Shown in pieces: positions 1 to 7,757 of a DNA stretch of 64,000 bases. The DNA lies in the NCBI RefSeq assembly GCF_011326725.1, contig NZ_JAANCO010000001.1:2269115-2333114 (forward strand). The letters are read 5' to 3'. A program made the translations under genes and the position numbers. The notes under the pieces were generated by a model. That model was given only the letters and a program-made list of their open reading frames with translations, was not told the origin of the DNA and did not search any database. The DNA comes from Microbacterium excoecariae. GTDB lineage: Bacteria > Actinomycetota > Actinomycetes > Actinomycetales > Microbacteriaceae. Within the stretch, counting starts at the first letter, position 1, and each line of letters begins with the position of its first letter.

Positions 1-733
1 ACTCGGCGAGCTCAAGTCGCGAGGCGGCCGCCTCGTCGACGAGAACCGTGACGTGCGGGTGCAGCTGGATCGCCGACGCCGGCAGCATCGCGGTGACGGG
101 CCCCTCGACGGCGCCCCGCACCGCCTCGGCCTTGCCCTCGCCGAACGCGAGCAACACGAGGTGACGCGCCTCGAGGATCGTGCCGAGCCCCTGCGTCAGG
201 CAGTGCCGCGGCACCTCCTCGGGGTCGTCGAAGAACCGCGCGTTGTCCGCCCGGGTCTGGCGGGTCAGGGTCTTTACGCGGGTGCGCGACGCAAAGGAGG
301 ATCCGGGCTCGTTGAACCCGATGTGCCCGTCGGTACCGATGCCCAGCAGCTGCACGTCCACCCCGCCCGCGGCACGGATCTCGGCGTCGTAGCGTTCCCC
401 CGCGGTCTGGAGGTCCGGGTCGTCGGCCGGCGGCGTGCGCACGAGCTCGGGCGTGAGGCCGAGCGGCTCGATCACCTCGCGACGGATCACGGAGCGGTAG
501 GACTCGGGGTGCGCGGGGTCGAGGCCGACGTACTCGTCGAGCGCGAACCCGCGCACGCGCGCGAGGTCGAGGCCCGCCGCGCGCTCCGCGAGGGCGCGGT
601 ACACGGGAAGCGGTGTGGATCCGGTCGCGAGCCCGAGCACGGCGTCGCCCCGGCGCTCGATGAGGGCGACGATCGCACGGGCGGCGAGGTCCCCCGCCGC
701 CTCCGCGTCGGGAACGATCACGATTTCAGCCAT
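1..733 (-). CDS. nagB: Glucosamine-6-phosphate deaminase (3' end cut by window edge)
   Basis: Converts glucosamine-6-phosphate to fructose-6-phosphate and ammonium, the step that feeds amino sugars into glycolysis in the cytoplasm. About 244 codons are visible. The product begins MAEIVIVPDAEAAGDLAARA and carries the family landmarks LDEYVGL near residue 65 and GIGTDGHIGFNEPGSSFASR near residue 131 (catalytic Asp, His and Glu region). The ATG follows a GAAAGG Shine-Dalgarno-like sequence. It lies 66 bp downstream of the ROK kinase on the same strand and is probably the last or near-last gene of the amino-sugar operon. The C-terminus is outside the window. Confidence 0.95.
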   Translation of the reverse strand, partial: MAEIVIVPDAEAAGDLAARAIVALIERRGDAVLGLATGSTPLPVYRALAERAAGLDLARVRGFALDEYVGLDPAHPESYRSVIRREVIEPLGLTPELVRTPPADDPDLQTAGERYDAEIRAAGGVDVQLLGIGTDGHIGFNEPGSSFASRTRVKTLTRQTRADNARFFDDPEEVPRHCLTQGLGTILEARHLVLLAFGEGKAEAVRGAVEGPVTAMLPASAIQLHPHVTVLVDEAAASRLELAE

Positions 734-799
734 GGAGGGGGCGCCTTTCGACAGTGGTGGGAGGGGGGATCCGGTCGCCGCGGGCGATGCTCGGCCCCC

Positions 800-1735
800 T
801 CAGCATGATGGCACGGGCGCGGGGGCGGGCTCCGCCCGGCCGCCCGATGCGGCGAGCGCGGCGCCCACGGCCCCGGCCGGGACGCCCGGCGCGAGCACCT
901 CGAAGCGGGTGGCGAGATCGAGCGCCGCGAGGAACCGCGAGGTCCGCGCCTCGTCGTCGAGGAGGCGCCGGACCGGGTCGAGGAGCCGGGCGCCGAGTCG
1001 CGACACCCCGCCGCCGATCACGACGACGTCGGGATCCACGGCGAGCGCCAGCGCGCGGATAGCCGCGGCGGTCCCGCGCACGGCGTCTGAGCGGATCCGT
1101 TCCGCGCGCGGATCGCCCGCGTCCGCCGCGTCGAAGAGGTCGCGCACGGGGAGCTCGCCCGCGCCGCCCCAGCGCTCAGCGAGCGCGCCGCCGCCCGCGA
1201 GCGTCTCGATGCAGCCCCGCTGGCCGCAGGGGCACGCGCGCCCGGAGGGATCGATGGAGATGTGGCCCACCTCGCCGGCCGCGCCGCGCGATCCGCGGAC
1301 GAGCGCGCCGGCCTCGACGAGGCCCGCGGCGACTCCCGTGCCGAGGTTGAGGTAGGCGAGCGAGCGGCCGGATCCGCGGAACGCTGCGGCGCCGAGGGCC
1401 GCCGCGTTGACGTCGTTCTCGACCGCGACGACGGCGCCGAGCCGCGCCGCGAGGAGCGCCCCGAGGTCGGCGTCGTCGATCCCGAGGTTGACCGCCTGGC
1501 GCACTCGCCCGCCGCGCACCTGGCCGGGCACGCCGACCCCGACGGCCGCGGGAGGGGCGGCCAGACCGAGGTCCGCGATCGCGTGGGCGACGCCGTCGAC
1601 GACGCCCGCGACCCCGCGGGCCGTCGGCCGCCGGGCCTCGGCCACCACCCGGCCGTGCTCGCCGAGGGCGACGGCCAGGATCTTCGTCCCCCCGACGTCG
1701 ACGCCGACGCGCGGGGGGACGGGGGCCGCCGTCAT
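800..1735 (-). CDS. ROK-family sugar kinase (glucokinase / N-acetylglucosamine kinase type)
   Basis: 311 residues. The N-terminal phosphate-binding motif VGVDVGGTK is at about 10-18 and the catalytic region ENDVNA at 106-111. The ROK zinc site is visible as GH at 157-158 and CPCGQRGCIE at 168-177. There is no N-terminal helix-turn-helix, so it is an enzyme rather than a regulator. Its ATG overlaps the TGA of the upstream permease gene (ATGA), which implies translational coupling. Next to nagB and a CUT1 transporter it most likely phosphorylates imported GlcNAc or glucosamine. A general glucokinase role cannot be excluded from sequence alone. Confidence 0.88.
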   Translation of the reverse strand: MTAAPVPPRVGVDVGGTKILAVALGEHGRVVAEARRPTARGVAGVVDGVAHAIADLGLAAPPAAVGVGVPGQVRGGRVRQAVNLGIDDADLGALLAARLGAVVAVENDVNAAALGAAAFRGSGRSLAYLNLGTGVAAGLVEAGALVRGSRGAAGEVGHISIDPSGRACPCGQRGCIETLAGGGALAERWGGAGELPVRDLFDAADAGDPRAERIRSDAVRGTAAAIRALALAVDPDVVVIGGGVSRLGARLLDPVRRLLDDEARTSRFLAALDLATRFEVLAPGVPAGAVGAALAASGGRAEPAPAPVPSC

Positions 1736-2655
1736 CCCTTGACCGCCCCGGAGACGAGCCCGCCCGTCATCCGCCCCTGCACGAGCAGGAAGAAGACGAC
1801 GACGGGGATGCAGATAAGGGTGGATCCGGCCATGACCGCGCCGTAGTTGGTCGCCTCGGTCGCCGACTGGAACGAGTTCAGCCAGGTGGGCAGCGTGAGG
1901 TTCTCGTCCTTCATGAGGAGCAGGGCCATCGTGAACTCGTTCCACGACTGCATGAAGGCGAAGATGCCCGTGGAGACGAGCCCGGGGGCCAAGAGCGGGA
2001 AGGTTACCCGCCAGAACGCGCCCTGCGCCGAGCACCCGTCGATGCGCGCGGCCTCCTCGAGCTCCATGGGGACCCCGGCGACGAAGCCGCGCAGCGTCCA
2101 CACCGTGAACGGGATGACGGCGGCCGTGTGGACGAGGCTCAGGCCGATGAGCGTGTTCATGAGGTGCATGTCGTCAATGAGGTTGTAGACGGTGAACATC
2201 ATCGCCTCGCCCGGGATCATCTGGACGACGAGGATCCCCACGATGAACACGCCGCGCCCGCGGAAGCGGAAGCGCGCGAGCGCGATCGAGGCGAGGAAGG
2301 CGAACAGCAGCGCGAACACGACGACGACGGCGACGACGGTGAGGCTCGTGCGCAGCGCGTTCGGGAAGTCGGTCTGACCGGGGGCGGCGGGACGGATCCA
2401 GGCCGTGACGTAGTTCAGGAGGGTCGGATCCGACGGCACGAGCGAGGGCGTGCGGCTGATGATCTGGTCTCCCGGGGTGAAGGAGAGGTTGATCATCCAG
2501 TACACGGGGAACACCGAGCACGCGATCACGGCGAGGGCGACGAGGTTCAGCGCGAGGCGCGAGGCCCGGCGGCGCGGCCGCCGGCGCATCGGCGGCGCCG
2601 CCTTTCCCGTCGTGATGACGCGCGTCGTGGTCGCGCGGGGCAGGAGGGCGGTCAT
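1732..2655 (-). CDS. CUT1 carbohydrate ABC transporter permease (MalG type)
   Basis: 307 residues, inner-membrane permease of a binding-protein-dependent sugar importer. After a basic N-terminus, hydrophobic segments begin with LALNLVALAVIACSVFPVYWM. The ATPase-docking EAA loop is visible as ELEEAARIDGCSAQGAFWRV around residue 190-210. The chosen ATG (2655) overlaps the stop of the partner permease as ATGA; the open frame continues further upstream but only inside that gene. It forms a heterodimer with the product of 2652-3596. No ATPase gene lies in the cluster, so a shared MsiK-type ATPase is inferred. Confidence 0.92.
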   Translation of the reverse strand: MTALLPRATTTRVITTGKAAPPMRRRPRRRASRLALNLVALAVIACSVFPVYWMINLSFTPGDQIISRTPSLVPSDPTLLNYVTAWIRPAAPGQTDFPNALRTSLTVVAVVVVFALLFAFLASIALARFRFRGRGVFIVGILVVQMIPGEAMMFTVYNLIDDMHLMNTLIGLSLVHTAAVIPFTVWTLRGFVAGVPMELEEAARIDGCSAQGAFWRVTFPLLAPGLVSTGIFAFMQSWNEFTMALLLMKDENLTLPTWLNSFQSATEATNYGAVMAGSTLICIPVVVFFLLVQGRMTGGLVSGAVKG

Positions 2656-3596
2656 CCCTTGTCCTCTCGGAGCATGAGTCGGATGTTGTACCAGCTGAGG
2701 GCGAGCATGATGATGACCATCACGACCCCGATCGCGCTCGTCGCGCCGAAGTCGCCGATGCCCTGGCGGAAGAGGTAGACCGGCAACACGTTCGTGTCCG
2801 CGGCGATGCCGCCGCGGCTCTGCAGCGCGTAGACCTGCGTGAACAGCTTCATGTTCCAGATGATCTGGAGGATCAGCAGCCCGCCGAGGACGGGCCGGAT
2901 GGCGGGGAAAACCACGTACCAGAACCGCTTCCGGCCCGCCGCGCCGTCGAGCTGCGCGGCCTCGAGCGTCTCGGCCGGCACCTGCCCGAGCGCGGCGTAG
3001 GTCGTAAACGCCACGAAGGGAATCGCGCCCCAGACGACGATGATCGTGAGGACGAGGAAGAACGTCCACGGGTTGATGAGCCAGGAATGGTTGTGCCAGT
3101 TCTGCGTGCCCGTGAGGGTGTTCAGCGCCCAGTTCACGAGCCCGTACTGCGTGTCGAAGATGAACCCCCACACGACTGTCGCCGTCAAAGGAGGGATGGC
3201 CCACGCGAGGAGGAGCCCCACCGAGACCGCGATGCGCATGCCGGTGGCGAGCTTCGTCATGAGGATCGCCACGAGCACGCCGCCCGCCATGACGAGGGCG
3301 GTCGTGACCACCATGATCCCAATCGTGCGGGCGACGACCTCGGGGAAGTCGCTCTGGGTCATGAGCGCGACGTAGTTGTCGAGCCCGACGATCTCGGGGG
3401 CGGTGCCCTGGATCTTGTTGCGGACCTGGTAGTCGGTGAACGACTGCCAGATCATCGTCACGCCGGGGTAGCCGACGAGCAGTGCGATGAGCACGAGGGT
3501 GGGCGCGAGCAGCGCCCACGAGGTGAGGGCGTCGCGGCGCCGCCTGCGGCGCTCGCGTTCCTCCCAGGGTGCGGGGGTCGCGAGGGATGTGGTCAT
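2652..3596 (-). CDS. CUT1 carbohydrate ABC transporter permease (MalF type)
   Basis: 314 residues. A cytoplasmic basic N-terminus (EERERRRRRRDALTSW) is followed by the first membrane segment ALLAPTLVLIALLVGYPGV. The EAA motif is ETLEAAQLDGAAGRKRFWYV. It is the first permease of the importer and is separated from the solute-binding-protein gene by a 55-bp gap holding a strong hairpin (3616-3645). That arrangement usually lowers permease output relative to the binding protein. Sugar specificity is inferred from neighbours (nagB, ROK kinase, GH20) as GlcNAc or chitooligosaccharides. Confidence 0.92.
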   Translation of the reverse strand: MTTSLATPAPWEERERRRRRRDALTSWALLAPTLVLIALLVGYPGVTMIWQSFTDYQVRNKIQGTAPEIVGLDNYVALMTQSDFPEVVARTIGIMVVTTALVMAGGVLVAILMTKLATGMRIAVSVGLLLAWAIPPLTATVVWGFIFDTQYGLVNWALNTLTGTQNWHNHSWLINPWTFFLVLTIIVVWGAIPFVAFTTYAALGQVPAETLEAAQLDGAAGRKRFWYVVFPAIRPVLGGLLILQIIWNMKLFTQVYALQSRGGIAADTNVLPVYLFRQGIGDFGATSAIGVVMVIIMLALSWYNIRLMLREDKG

Positions 3597-3615
3597 GAGG
3601 GGATCTCCCGAAAGG

Positions 3616-3645
3616 GTGCCCGGGGCGGACGGCCGCCCCGGGCAC
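3616..3645 (-). promoter_or_regulatory. Intercistronic hairpin between binding-protein and permease genes
   Basis: Perfect 13-bp stem (GTGCCCGGGGCGG paired with its complement) with a 4-nt loop, in the gap between the solute-binding-protein stop and the first permease. No U-run follows. It probably acts as a partial terminator or as 3'-end protection that leaves more binding-protein mRNA than permease mRNA. Confidence 0.7.
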
Positions 3646-3651
3646 GGATGC

Positions 3652-4917
3652 TCAGCCGTTGAGGATCGACTCGATCTCGGCGTCGAGGGCGGTCGCGACC
3701 TCCTGGACGTCCTCGCCCTGCGCGATCCGCACGAGCGCGTCCTGGATCACGAGGCTCGACTCGACCTCCGCCCAGTTCGGCGAGGTCGGCACGCCCTTCG
3801 AGTTCGCGAGCGCGGTGGCCTGCGCCTGCGCGACGGGCGTGTCCGGCAGCGCGTCGGCCGACTCGAGCAGCGCGGGCGTGAGCCCGCCCTCCGCCAGCAG
3901 GTCCTGGTAGCCGGCCGACAGCATGATCTCCACGACGGCCTTCGCCTGGTCCTGGTTCGGCGACAGCGCGGCGACGCCGAGGTTGGATCCGCCCGCGAAG
4001 ATCGGGGCGGTCTCGCCCTCGGTCATCCCCGGCAGCGCGAACGCGCCGAGATCGGCGCCGTAGGTGTCGGGGCAACCGGGGTTCTCGCCGTCGGCGGGGG
4101 CCAGGATCGACCACTGCATCCACGCGGGGGCGGACAGGAACGCGGTCTCACCGGCGCAGAACGGCACGTGGGCGTCGGTCTCGACCCCGTCCGCGGGCGC
4201 GTTCGATGCCTGCTCGTACACGCTCTGGAGCATCTCCAGGCCCGCGACCGATTCGGGGCTCGACAGCTGCGCGTCCCACGCGTCGCCGTCCTGGACGGCG
4301 ATCTCGCCGCCGTTCGCCCACACGTAGGGGAGCATGTTGTACCAGTCGCGGCCCGGGGCGTAGATGCCCGAGACGCCGTCGGTGCGGTACCCGATGCCCT
4401 GCTCGACGTACTCGTCGAGGGTCGCGGGGAGGTCCTCGCCGTCGACGATCTCGGGCGAGTAGAACACGACGCGCCCGCCGGCGTAGTACGGCGCCGCGTA
4501 GAACGAGCCGTCGTAGGTGCCGGCCTCCTCGAGCCCCTGGTTGAGCTCGCCCAGGTCGCCCCGGATGTCGCCCAGGTCCGCGAACAGCCCCTGGTCAATG
4601 AACCCGATGGCCTGGGTGTTGCCGACCTCGACGACGTCGGGGGTGTCGTTGGACTGCAGCGCGGCGACGTACGTCTCGGACACGTCGGCCCACGTCTTCT
4701 CCTCGAGGCGGAGGGTCCAGCCCTCGTTCTCGCTCTCGAACGTATCGACGAGGTACTCCCGCGCGGTGTCCGGGGTGTCCGTGCCGACGATCCAGACCGT
4801 CAGCTCGCCGCCGGCGTCCGCCGTCTCGGCGTCGGCGGATCCGCTCGAGCAGCTCGCGAGGGCGAGCGCCGAGGCGCCGAGGGCGGCGAGGCCGATCACT
4901 GTCTTCCTGCTGTGCAT
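3652..4917 (-). CDS. Extracellular sugar-binding lipoprotein of a CUT1 ABC importer
   Basis: 421 residues. Lipoprotein signal MHSRKTVIGLAALGASALAL followed by the lipobox LASC (lipidated Cys 23) and a Ser/Gly/Asp-rich tether. The mature part starts GELTVWIVGTDTPDTAREYL, typical of family 1 extracellular solute-binding proteins that feed MalFG-type permeases. AAGGA sits 8 nt before the ATG. It is the first gene of the importer operon and lies just downstream of its putative ROK repressor. DasA/NgcE-like function (GlcNAc or chitobiose) is inferred from context, not from residue-level evidence. Confidence 0.92.
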   Translation of the reverse strand: MHSRKTVIGLAALGASALALASCSSGSADAETADAGGELTVWIVGTDTPDTAREYLVDTFESENEGWTLRLEEKTWADVSETYVAALQSNDTPDVVEVGNTQAIGFIDQGLFADLGDIRGDLGELNQGLEEAGTYDGSFYAAPYYAGGRVVFYSPEIVDGEDLPATLDEYVEQGIGYRTDGVSGIYAPGRDWYNMLPYVWANGGEIAVQDGDAWDAQLSSPESVAGLEMLQSVYEQASNAPADGVETDAHVPFCAGETAFLSAPAWMQWSILAPADGENPGCPDTYGADLGAFALPGMTEGETAPIFAGGSNLGVAALSPNQDQAKAVVEIMLSAGYQDLLAEGGLTPALLESADALPDTPVAQAQATALANSKGVPTSPNWAEVESSLVIQDALVRIAQGEDVQEVATALDAEIESILNG

Positions 4918-4965
4918 GGGGTGTCCTTCTCGTGAGGGTGTGCGGGGGGGTGGTGCGTCATTGCG

Positions 4966-4985
4966 CGCGGGCGTCCTCGCCCGCG
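4966..4985 (-). terminator. Short hairpin after the ROK regulator gene
   Basis: 8-bp GC stem (CGCGGGCG / CGCCCGCG) with a TCCT loop, 11 nt past the ROK regulator stop and before the binding-protein start. It would separate the regulator transcript from the importer operon. There is no clear U-tract. Confidence 0.45.
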
Positions 4986-4995
4986 GGAGATCCGC

Positions 4996-6126
4996 CTAGG
5001 CGATCCCGAGTTCGCCGTTCAGGACGAGGGCGACCGCGCCGCGAAGCACGATGTCGTCGCCCTGAACGGACATCCGCACCTCGACGTCCTCGTGGAGGAA
5101 CGTGCGGGCGCGAAGCGTGTCGGCCGTGGCCTCGCGGAGCGGGCCGTCCAGGCGGTCCGCTGGCCCCGAGAGCACGATCTGCGAGAGGTCGAGGGCGCCG
5201 ACGAGCGGCGCGACGGCGATGCCGAGGCGCCGGCCGGCGTCGCGCAGCACGGCGTCGGGATCGCCGCCGGCCGCCAGAGCGGCGTCGAGGGCGCGCACGG
5301 AGAGCCACGACTCGAGGCATCCGCTGCGCCCGCAGACGCATTCGGGGCCGCCATCGGTGCCGACCGTGACGTGGCCGATCTCGCCCGCGGCGTCCCGCGC
5401 GCCGCGCACGAGGGATCCGTTCGTCACGAGACCCGCGCCGACGCCGCGGCCGACCCGGACCACGAGCACGTCGTCGCTGGCGCCGCCGAGGGTGTGCTCG
5501 GCGAGCGCCGCGACGTTCGCGTCGTTCGCGACGCGGACGGGAACGCCGAGCGCGTCGGCGAGCCGCTCCTGCAGCGGCAGGTCGTACCAGGCGAGGTTCG
5601 GGGAGGACACGACGACGCCGCCGGCCGTGATGACGCCGGGCGCCCCGACCCCGACGCCGAGGACGCGGCCCGGGGCCTCGGCGACGAGCGCGCCGGCGAG
5701 GTCGACGGCGGCGGCGAGCGCCGCGTCCGCGTCGCGATCCGCGGGGCGGGGGACGCTGCGGCGCGCGAGCTCGCGGCCCGCGAGGTCCACGACCGCGCCG
5801 CGGTACTCCGCGTCGTCCGAGAGGTCCAGGGCGACGACCACGAGGCCCGCGCGATCGAGGTCGACGAGGATCCCGGGCTTGCCGGGACGGGACCCGCGGC
5901 GCTCGCCCGTCTCCACGACGAGGCCGTCCGCCACGAGCGCGGCCACGAGATCCGACACGCTCACGCGGGTCAGGCCGGTGGCCCGCGCGAGGTCCGCGCG
6001 GCTCATGGCGCCCTCGTGAAAGAGGCGACTCAGCGCGAGGGCCCGGTTGTGGGCGCGGGCGTGGCCGGGCAGCGAGCGCCGGCCGGAGCTGCGGCGCGAC
6101 GTGTGCTCGGTGCGGGGGGAGGTCAT
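4996..6126 (-). CDS. ROK-family transcriptional repressor of the amino-sugar cluster
   Basis: 376 residues. The N-terminal winged helix-turn-helix (about 28-72, MSRADLARATGLTRVSVSDL) precedes a ROK sugar-sensing domain. The zinc-binding signature is GHVTVG...ECVCGRSGCLES. NagC/Mlc/XylR-type regulators of this architecture release DNA on binding a sugar or sugar phosphate. It is transcribed away from the GH20 gene across a 122-bp intergenic region that holds two inverted repeats and two TTACAAA motifs, the likely operators. The effector is inferred to be GlcNAc-derived. Confidence 0.9.
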   Translation of the reverse strand: MTSPRTEHTSRRSSGRRSLPGHARAHNRALALSRLFHEGAMSRADLARATGLTRVSVSDLVAALVADGLVVETGERRGSRPGKPGILVDLDRAGLVVVALDLSDDAEYRGAVVDLAGRELARRSVPRPADRDADAALAAAVDLAGALVAEAPGRVLGVGVGAPGVITAGGVVVSSPNLAWYDLPLQERLADALGVPVRVANDANVAALAEHTLGGASDDVLVVRVGRGVGAGLVTNGSLVRGARDAAGEIGHVTVGTDGGPECVCGRSGCLESWLSVRALDAALAAGGDPDAVLRDAGRRLGIAVAPLVGALDLSQIVLSGPADRLDGPLREATADTLRARTFLHEDVEVRMSVQGDDIVLRGAVALVLNGELGIA

Positions 6127-6141
6127 GTTCGTTAGTGGAAC

Positions 6142-6201
6142 TTACAAATTGCGCGAGCGCAAGCCCCGAAATCGAATTTGCGAGTTTTGTTTACAAACTC
6201 G
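6142..6201. promoter_or_regulatory. Candidate operators between ROK repressor and GH20 gene
   Basis: The region between the divergent starts is AT-rich compared with its surroundings. It contains a TTGCGC-GA-GCGCAA palindrome (6149-6162), an inverted repeat CGAGTTT...AAACTCG (6181-6187 / 6195-6201), and TTACAAA twice (6142-6148 and 6191-6197), each followed by a pyrimidine and T. This fits autoregulation plus control of the hexosaminidase by the ROK protein. Which element is bound is not known. Confidence 0.5.
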
Positions 6202-6234
6202 TGACATCCCTTCCCCGGGGCGGGAACCGGGTGG

Positions 6235-6240
6235 TAGCGT
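6235..6240 (+). promoter_or_regulatory. -10 box (TAGCGT) for the GH20 gene, leaderless type
   Basis: TAGCGT ends 8 nt before the ATG at 6249, and no Shine-Dalgarno is present, so the transcript probably starts at or next to the start codon. Confidence 0.45.
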
Positions 6241-6248
6241 CCCCTGCC

Positions 6249-7664
6249 ATGCCCCTCCCCCTCGCCCCGTGGCCACGATCCGTCGACCTCGCCGACGGGC
6301 CCGCGCTCCGCGTCCGCGCCGACTCCGCGGCGGCCGCGATCGCCGCCCTCCGGCCGGAGGTCGTGACGGAGGCCGGCCACGGCGACGAGGGCTACGCGCT
6401 CGACGTCGACGTCCGCGGCGCGCGCATCCGCTGCTCGGCGCCGGCCGGCGCGTTCTACGCGCGGCGCACCCTCGAGCAGCTCGCCGCGCCCGACGGGGAC
6501 GGGTTCGCGCTGCCGGCGGTCCGGATCCGGGATCGCCCCCGCTTCGCGTACCGCGGCCTGCTCCTCGACGTCGCGCGCCACTTTCTCGCCCCCGACACCG
6601 TCGAGGCGGTCATCGCCCGCGCGAGCGCGCTGAAGCTCAACGCCCTCCACCTGCACCTCACGGACGACCAGGGGTGGCGGATCGCGCTCGAGAACCATCC
6701 CGAGCTCGCGCGCGCCGGCGCCGCGAGCTCCGTGGGCGGCGACCGGGGCGGGTCCTACACCGCGGCCGACTACGCCCGGATCGTCGAGTGCGCCCGCGCA
6801 CACCACATGATCGTCGTGCCGGAGATCGACGTGCCGGGCCACACGCACGCGGTGGGGCTGAGCCACCCCGAGCTCGCGGCCGAGCCCGTGATCAGCGACG
6901 AGGTGCGCGCCGTGACGGCGGCGTACGGCGGCGACCTCCCCGCGGCCGGCGAGCCGTACACGGGGCTCGGCGTGGGGTTTTCCTCGCTCGACGCGAACGC
7001 CCCCGGCCTCGGGGACTTCCTCGACGAGGTCTTCGCCGACCTGGCCGCGCTGACCCCGGGCCCCTACCTCCACCTCGGGGGAGACGAGGCGCTCGGCACG
7101 AGCGCCGAGGACTACCACGCGATGGTGACGCGCGCGGGCGAGGCGGTCGCCGCGACCGGGAAAACGGCCATCGCGTGGCACGAGGCCGGGCGCGCGGCGC
7201 TGCCCCCGGGCAGCATCGGCCAGTACTGGGGGTTCCGCACGCCGCGGGATGGGCACGACGACCGGGCGCGCGCGTTCGTCGCGCGCGGCGGGCGGGTGAT
7301 CCTCTCCCCCGCCGACGCGATCTACCTCGACATGAAGCCGCACGCGGACGCGCCGCTCGGGCTCGTGTGGGCCGACGGGCCGACGAGCCTCGAGCGCTCC
7401 TACGCGTGGGAGCCGGCGGGCGTGATCGACGGCATCGCGGAGGACGACATCCTCGGGGTCGAGGCGTGCCTGTGGACCGAGACGGTGCGCACGCTCGAGG
7501 ACATCGACGCCCTCGCGTTCCCGCGGATCGCGGCGGCGGCGGAGGCGGCCTGGTCCGCCCCCGCGGGCACGGCCGGCAGGTCGTGGGACCACTTCGCGCC
7601 CCGCGCGCGCAGCCTCGAGCGCCTCTGGCGAGAGTCGGGGATCGCGGTCGAGGCCACATCGTGA
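6249..7664 (+). CDS. Glycoside hydrolase family 20 beta-N-acetylhexosaminidase
   Basis: 471 residues from the ATG placed just after a TAGCGT -10 box; the frame stays open upstream but that part looks non-coding. Landmarks: YRGLLLDVARHF at 101-112 starting the catalytic barrel, LNALHLHLTDDQGWR at 130-144, and the HLGGDE motif ending in the catalytic Asp-Glu pair at 279-280. No signal peptide is seen, so it should act in the cytoplasm, releasing GlcNAc from imported chitobiose or other terminal beta-HexNAc sugars. It pairs naturally with the importer, ROK kinase and nagB across the divergent promoter. Confidence 0.93.
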   Translation: MPLPLAPWPRSVDLADGPALRVRADSAAAAIAALRPEVVTEAGHGDEGYALDVDVRGARIRCSAPAGAFYARRTLEQLAAPDGDGFALPAVRIRDRPRFAYRGLLLDVARHFLAPDTVEAVIARASALKLNALHLHLTDDQGWRIALENHPELARAGAASSVGGDRGGSYTAADYARIVECARAHHMIVVPEIDVPGHTHAVGLSHPELAAEPVISDEVRAVTAAYGGDLPAAGEPYTGLGVGFSSLDANAPGLGDFLDEVFADLAALTPGPYLHLGGDEALGTSAEDYHAMVTRAGEAVAATGKTAIAWHEAGRAALPPGSIGQYWGFRTPRDGHDDRARAFVARGGRVILSPADAIYLDMKPHADAPLGLVWADGPTSLERSYAWEPAGVIDGIAEDDILGVEACLWTETVRTLEDIDALAFPRIAAAAEAAWSAPAGTAGRSWDHFAPRARSLERLWRESGIAVEATS

Positions 7665-7708
7665 ACGGTTCGTAATCGGACGGCGCCCCGTGCCCCGCCT
7701 CCCCGCCT

Positions 7709-7714
7709 TAGCAT
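7709..7714 (+). promoter_or_regulatory. -10 box (TAGCAT) for the L,D-transpeptidase gene
   Basis: TAGCAT upstream of a short leader that contains an 8-bp inverted repeat (AAGAATCC at 7717-7724, GGATTCTT at 7737-7744) just before the GGGGAGA ribosome-binding site. Confidence 0.4.
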
Positions 7715-7757
7715 GAAAGAATCCGCGCCCGCGCGGGGATTCTTAGGGGAGACCACC

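Noticed and set aside
734-799. DasR-type operator upstream of nagB
   Set aside because: The 66-bp gap has no TGGTCTAGACCA-like palindrome, and the cluster already has a ROK regulator.
7713-7757. Upstream ATG start for the L,D-transpeptidase
   Set aside because: It overlaps the -10 box and lacks a ribosome-binding site, while the ATG at 7758 has one at proper spacing.
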